Source: CAJBLF01 sp964495905 (lineage in GTDB: Bacteria; Patescibacteriota; Gracilibacteria; Absconditabacterales; Absconditicoccaceae). From it: DNA of 20,028 nucleotides. The stretch lies in contig CAZBWN010000071.1 in the NCBI GenBank assembly GCA_964495905.1, positions 1 through 20,028 of the forward strand. Direction: 5' to 3'. Shown piece after piece: positions 17,351-20,028 of the stretch (position 1 is the first letter of the stretch; each line of letters starts with the position of its first letter). The translations under genes and the position numbers were made by a program. Under the pieces are notes generated by a model. That model was given only the letters and a program-made list of their open reading frames with translations. It did not search any database and was not told the DNA's origin.

Positions 17351-17791
17351 ATGTTCACTATCCTCAGTATTTCAGACTCAGATAAACATCGGAAGTCCGT
17401 CGTAGAGGAGTATACCAAACGTTTAGGGAAATCAGTCAAAATAGTTGATATAAAGCCGAGTAAAAATGGAAATAATCAGCAGATCATCGCCAAAGATACA
17501 GAGACGATAATCGCTCATCTCCAGAAATTTTCTGATGTCACAAAGATAGTATTGAGCAAAGAAGGTAAAGTCGTAGATACGATGCAGTTCGCTGCTTTAT
17601 GCAGAAATAAGAATCTTGTATTTATTATCGGTTGACCGTATGGACTTGATGAACCCGCATTATCAAAGCATATAGACGGTAAAATTTCTTTCGGAGCTAT
17701 CACGCTACCTCACGGTCTAGCTAAAGTCACGTTATTAGAGCAGATATATAGGATTGGAACCATAGAACAGGGCAAGAGTTATCATTACTAA
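17351..17791 (+). CDS. rlmH: 23S rRNA (pseudouridine-1915 N3) methyltransferase
   Basis: 146 residues with one TGA-Gly at 17633, exactly in the SAM-binding loop FIIGGPYGLDEPAL (residue 95), matching the family's FVIGGAYG. The C-terminal SPOUT knot is clear: SFGAITLPHGLAKVTLLEQI, then YRIGTIEQGKSYHY at the very end, the signature RlmH tail. Length is slightly below the usual 155-160. RlmH methylates pseudouridine 1915 in helix 69 of 23S rRNA. Its leader is the TTTTAATC module with no SD. It follows obg by 107 nt. Confidence 0.95.
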
Positions 17792-17798
17792 ATTAGAC

Positions 17799-17826
17799 TT
17801 GACATTATATATAAAATATATATAAA
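17799..17826 (+). promoter_or_regulatory. Promoter of cassette gene 1
   Basis: Consensus TTGACA (17799-17804), 16-bp spacer, TATAAA (17821-17826). It is followed by an A-rich leader (ACAAACAAAAAAACAAATAT) up to ATG 17860. The next two genes repeat the same -35, spacing and leader style. Confidence 0.7.
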
Positions 17827-17859
17827 TATAAAACAAACAAAAAAACAAATATAAAAAAA

Positions 17860-18093
17860 ATGAAAAAAATAACAATCATCGTTGTGCTTATCGTTATGAC
17901 GATAGCAACACAGGCTCAAAGTGGAATAGATCTAACCAATCATTTCAAAAATCAGAAAACTGATAGTACTACAGAAAGTATCCCAGCAATAGCATATTTT
18001 GCAGCAGGACTACTCATCTTCTTATGTATAGTATCAATGAGACAGAGGTATCTTGCTTCAAAAGCAAGATTAAATTCAAAGCTTCAAAAGTAG
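17860..18093 (+). CDS. Small secreted or membrane protein, 77 residues
   Basis: ATG 17860 to TAG 18091. The N-terminus MKKITIIVVLIVMTIATQAQ is a signal peptide or first membrane helix with possible cleavage after TQA or AQ. A second hydrophobic helix (about 43-62, IAYFAAGLLIFLCIVSM) is followed by a basic tail (RQRYLASKARLNSKLQK) that would face the cytoplasm. No family recognised. It has its own promoter and terminator, so it is monocistronic. It contains no TGA-Gly codon, although with only two glycines that alone means little. The leader and terminator are shared in design with the two downstream Cys-rich genes. Confidence 0.7.
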   Translation: MKKITIIVVLIVMTIATQAQSGIDLTNHFKNQKTDSTTESIPAIAYFAAGLLIFLCIVSMRQRYLASKARLNSKLQK

Positions 18094-18114
18094 TCGAACA
18101 TGAAAAGTTTAGAA

Positions 18115-18143
18115 ATCGGGAGGTATTACTCCTGATTTTTTTT
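18115..18143 (+). terminator. Cassette terminator, copy 1
   Basis: The stem ATCGGGAG / CTCCTGAT (8 bp with one G-T) around GTATTA is followed by T7. The same hairpin sequence recurs after each of the next two genes. Confidence 0.85.
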
Positions 18144-18149
18144 AAAGCA

Positions 18150-18177
18150 TTGACTTTATCTATTATTTATGTATCAA
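18150..18177 (+). promoter_or_regulatory. Promoter of cassette gene 2
   Basis: TTGACT (18150-18155), 16 bp, TATCAA (18172-18177). The ATG at 18169 lies inside this promoter, so translation most likely starts at 18223, after an A-rich leader matching those of the neighbouring cassettes. Confidence 0.55.
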
Positions 18178-18222
18178 ATACATTCACAAAAACAAAAAAC
18201 TAATCTAAAAAAAACAAATTCT

Positions 18223-18987
18223 ATGAATGAAGCAAAAGAACGTATCAAAGCTAAGATCAATTTCTCACTTTTTTTCCCTCAGGTAGTATGTCCTGAATGT
18301 AATCAAGGTTGGAATGGAACTGATCTCACAGATTATGTAAAGAAATTTTCTGGCATCAAATCATTTCCTGCTGGGGAATATGTAGGAAAATCCCTCAAAA
18401 CTATATGGGAAGCCTACCAACAAAAAACGGATGCTGAATATCATCTGCCAGATGATCATCGCCTCCACAATAAAAAATACATTGATGATTCACCGCATTC
18501 TAAATTCCCAACCATTAAGATGAATCCTTCCGGATATTATCCTAATAATCTTGGACAAACTAATTTCGAACATATTTTGGAAGAGGGGGATATCGTGGAA
18601 TTTTGGATAGTGAAATGTTTGCACAAAAAGTGTTTACGTATCTATCTGGATACGCAAGCAGAAAAAGAATTTAGTGAAATATTCCAAAAAGCAGGTTTCC
18701 AAAACTATACATTGAAGGCAATCCCCAATGAATACAGAGGATGTCGTAAACGTAATTGTACGGTATGTACTGCCTGGTTTCTAGTGGCAACACAATACGG
18801 AGTATTCAAGATTGGATGGCGTAATCATGTAGTAGCTATCACTTGGCCTGAGGGCAAAAATTTTCTTTCTATTTTTGGAGATCATCATGGTACTAAAGAT
18901 AGCTCTGGTATCCATGTATATGGAGAACATAACGCAATTGCATGTCTTACAAGAATTTGTGAAGAACTGACACGTGTTAACGTATAA
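18223..18987 (+). CDS. Cys-rich unknown protein, paralogue A
   Basis: 254 residues from ATG 18223. An upstream in-frame ATG at 18169 would add 18 residues but lies within the promoter. There is no signal peptide. The core shared with the next gene runs from CPECNQGW (Cys23, Cys26) through FPAGEYVGKSLKTIWEAYQQ, KTDAEY and a YYPNNLG block to CLHKKC (Cys132, His134, Cys137); the cysteines could form a zinc site. The C-terminal extension (about 150-254) has its own cluster, GCRKRNCTVC, and aromatic strands (YGVFKIGWRNHVVAITWPEG) that are absent from the paralogue. Family not recognised. None of its 17 or so glycines is TGA. A small nucleic-acid or protein-binding domain is possible; this is not shown by the sequence. 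Confidence 0.72.
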   Translation: MNEAKERIKAKINFSLFFPQVVCPECNQGWNGTDLTDYVKKFSGIKSFPAGEYVGKSLKTIWEAYQQKTDAEYHLPDDHRLHNKKYIDDSPHSKFPTIKMNPSGYYPNNLGQTNFEHILEEGDIVEFWIVKCLHKKCLRIYLDTQAEKEFSEIFQKAGFQNYTLKAIPNEYRGCRKRNCTVCTAWFLVATQYGVFKIGWRNHVVAITWPEGKNFLSIFGDHHGTKDSSGIHVYGEHNAIACLTRICEELTRVNV

Positions 18988-18992
18988 AGCAG

Positions 18993-19022
18993 ATCGGGAG
19001 GTATTCTTCCTGATTTTTTTTT
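18993..19022 (+). terminator. Cassette terminator, copy 2
   Basis: The stem ATCGGGA / TCCTGAT around a GGTATTCT-type loop, followed by T8-9. It lies 5 nt after the stop of paralogue A and is nearly identical to the copies at 18115 and 19910. Confidence 0.85.
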
Positions 19023-19032
19023 GTTATATGCA

Positions 19033-19060
19033 TTGACTTTACCTGCTATTTATCTATTTT
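19033..19060 (+). promoter_or_regulatory. Promoter of cassette gene 3
   Basis: TTGACT (19033-19038), 16 bp, TATTTT (19055-19060), in the context GCATTGACTTTA as upstream of paralogue A. It is followed by a leader CACAAAAAACAAAAAATATA close to that of paralogue A. Confidence 0.55.
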
Positions 19061-19105
19061 TAAATCCACAAAAAACAAAAAATATAAACATAAAAAAATA
19101 AATGT

Positions 19106-19897
19106 ATGGACACAACAACACAACCGTGGTATGACACGAAAGAGGGCATTGAAGCTCAGCTTACTACTGTAAAAAATTTTCATAATCTCATAGAAGCACG
19201 TAAAGCAGCATATGAGAGAAAAGAAAAATTAAATGAGTTTTATGTAGTACAAGGCGCCTATAACTTGGATGATAGTGGAAAATGCTCCAGATTCCAAGGT
19301 GATAATCTGCCAAAAGACCTTCCTCTTGTAGCAAAACATGAAGAATTCTGGTCATTGATACGCAAGTACGATGCGAGCAGAAATGCACTGACTCTCGATG
19401 AAATCGAGCAAGATCAGCAAAAAGCAAAAGAATCAGGGAGGCCATGGCCTACAAGCTATGAAGTGATTATCAATAATGAAGTCCCGCCTTTGTCTTGGGT
19501 GGTATGTAGTGAATGCAGAGCAGGTTGGCATATGGGTGATATCACTGATTATGTCAAAGAAGAGCATATTGTCCAATTATTTCCCGCTGGGGAATATGCA
19601 GGTAAATCACTAAAAACTATGTGGGAAGCATACCGACAAAAAACGGATGCTGAATACAATGCGCCTCCAAAATATCGTGTGCGTAACATAAAGAACGTGA
19701 CTACAAGTAATGTACGCGGATTTTATCCCAACAATAACGGGATGACTGATCCTGAATATATCCTTCAAAACAGGGATATGGTGAGTTTCGAAGTGGTGCG
19801 ATGCTTTCATAAGCAATGCTTAGAAACACATCTCAATCCTAATGGTAAGGAAAAAGAGACGTCAATGTTTCAAAAAAAGGTTTTCGAAAGAAACTAA
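19106..19897 (+). CDS. Cys-rich unknown protein, paralogue B
   Basis: 263 residues, stop TAA. The first 130 residues are a charged helical domain not found in paralogue A (KNFHNLIEARKAAYERKEK). Then follows the shared core: VVCSECRAGWHMGDITDYVK (Cys134, Cys137), FPAGEYAGKSLKTMWEAYRQ, KTDAEY, GFYPNNNG and CFHKQC (Cys233, His235, Cys238). It ends shortly after the core. Both paralogues thus share a roughly 115-residue module joined to different partners at opposite ends. No signal peptide. None of its 12 or so glycines is TGA. Function unknown; duplication is clear from the sequence. Confidence 0.72.
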   Translation: MDTTTQPWYDTKEGIEAQLTTVKNFHNLIEARKAAYERKEKLNEFYVVQGAYNLDDSGKCSRFQGDNLPKDLPLVAKHEEFWSLIRKYDASRNALTLDEIEQDQQKAKESGRPWPTSYEVIINNEVPPLSWVVCSECRAGWHMGDITDYVKEEHIVQLFPAGEYAGKSLKTMWEAYRQKTDAEYNAPPKYRVRNIKNVTTSNVRGFYPNNNGMTDPEYILQNRDMVSFEVVRCFHKQCLETHLNPNGKEKETSMFQKKVFERN

Positions 19898-19909
19898 AGC
19901 ATAATATAA

Positions 19910-19938
19910 ATCGGGAGGTATCACTCCTGATTTTTTTT
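19910..19938 (+). terminator. Cassette terminator, copy 3
   Basis: The stem ATCGGGAG / CTCCTGAT around GTATCA, then T8. It lies 12 nt after the stop of paralogue B. Confidence 0.85.
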
Positions 19939-20028
19939 ATCCATCAGAATTTATTTTAAAAGATTGAAAGGGAATCGTAAATGAAGAAGTAGTCAATGCT
20001 CTTTTGGTTCTTTATAAGATGTCCGAGC
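19939..20028. other. Window tail, no supported gene
   Basis: Ninety bases after the last terminator. On the minus strand two frames stay open to the window edge, one ending in TAA at 19953-19951 with TGA read as Gly (ending LHLRFPFNLLK). The 3' end of a minus-strand gene is possible, but the piece is too short to decide. No fourth TTGACW promoter is seen. Confidence 0.25.

Noticed and set aside
18169..18222. Start of paralogue A at ATG 18169
   Set aside because: This ATG lies within the -35/-10 spacer of a promoter conserved in the neighbouring cassettes; ATG 18223 follows the shared A-rich leader.

Overview
The window comes from an AT-rich bacterium that reads UGA as glycine (translation table 25). 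This points to the candidate-phylum-radiation lineages Gracilibacteria or Absconditabacteria (BD1-5, SR1). Under the standard code nearly every gene here looks shattered. Reading TGA as Gly joins the pieces into long frames, and the restored glycines fall where conserved families need them: the MiaA P-loop, the glycine-rich Obg N-domain, the RlmH SAM site and a methyltransferase ELGSG motif. I counted about 91 in-frame TGA codons in thirteen genes. Stops are TAA or TAG. Start codons almost never have a Shine-Dalgarno sequence in front.

Layout. 0-3.7 kb: a TrmB-like regulator, then a 916-residue protein with an EgtD-like methyltransferase domain, one membrane segment and a 460-residue unknown C-terminal part. 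3.9-8.3 kb: a probable three-gene operon of unknown proteins (778, 57 and 602 residues) behind a promoter that holds an inverted repeat. 8.4-11.6 kb: clpP on the minus strand, divergent from a secreted protein with a C-terminal peptidoglycan-binding domain, followed by a membrane protein whose cytoplasmic tail carries two AT-hook-like motifs. 11.7-17.8 kb: a block of RNA-related housekeeping genes: miaA, a nucleoside deaminase, cca (minus), tRNA-Lys(CUU) (minus), obg and rlmH. 17.8-19.9 kb: three single-gene cassettes with near-identical promoter, A-rich leader and terminator layout. They encode a small membrane protein and two paralogous Cys-rich proteins of unknown function, and contain no TGA glycine codons.

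Functional links. MiaA, CCA-adding enzyme, RlmH and Obg all serve tRNA maturation or the ribosome, and the tRNA-Lys gene lacks an encoded CCA, so it depends on the neighbouring CCA-adding enzyme. Intergenic spaces are filled with short AT-rich modules, palindromic elements and an exact 62-bp direct repeat that brackets the deaminase gene. One palindromic element lies in frame inside cca. The best candidates for undescribed biology are the membrane-tethered EgtD-like fusion protein, the membrane-anchored AT-hook protein and the repeated Cys-rich cassettes.
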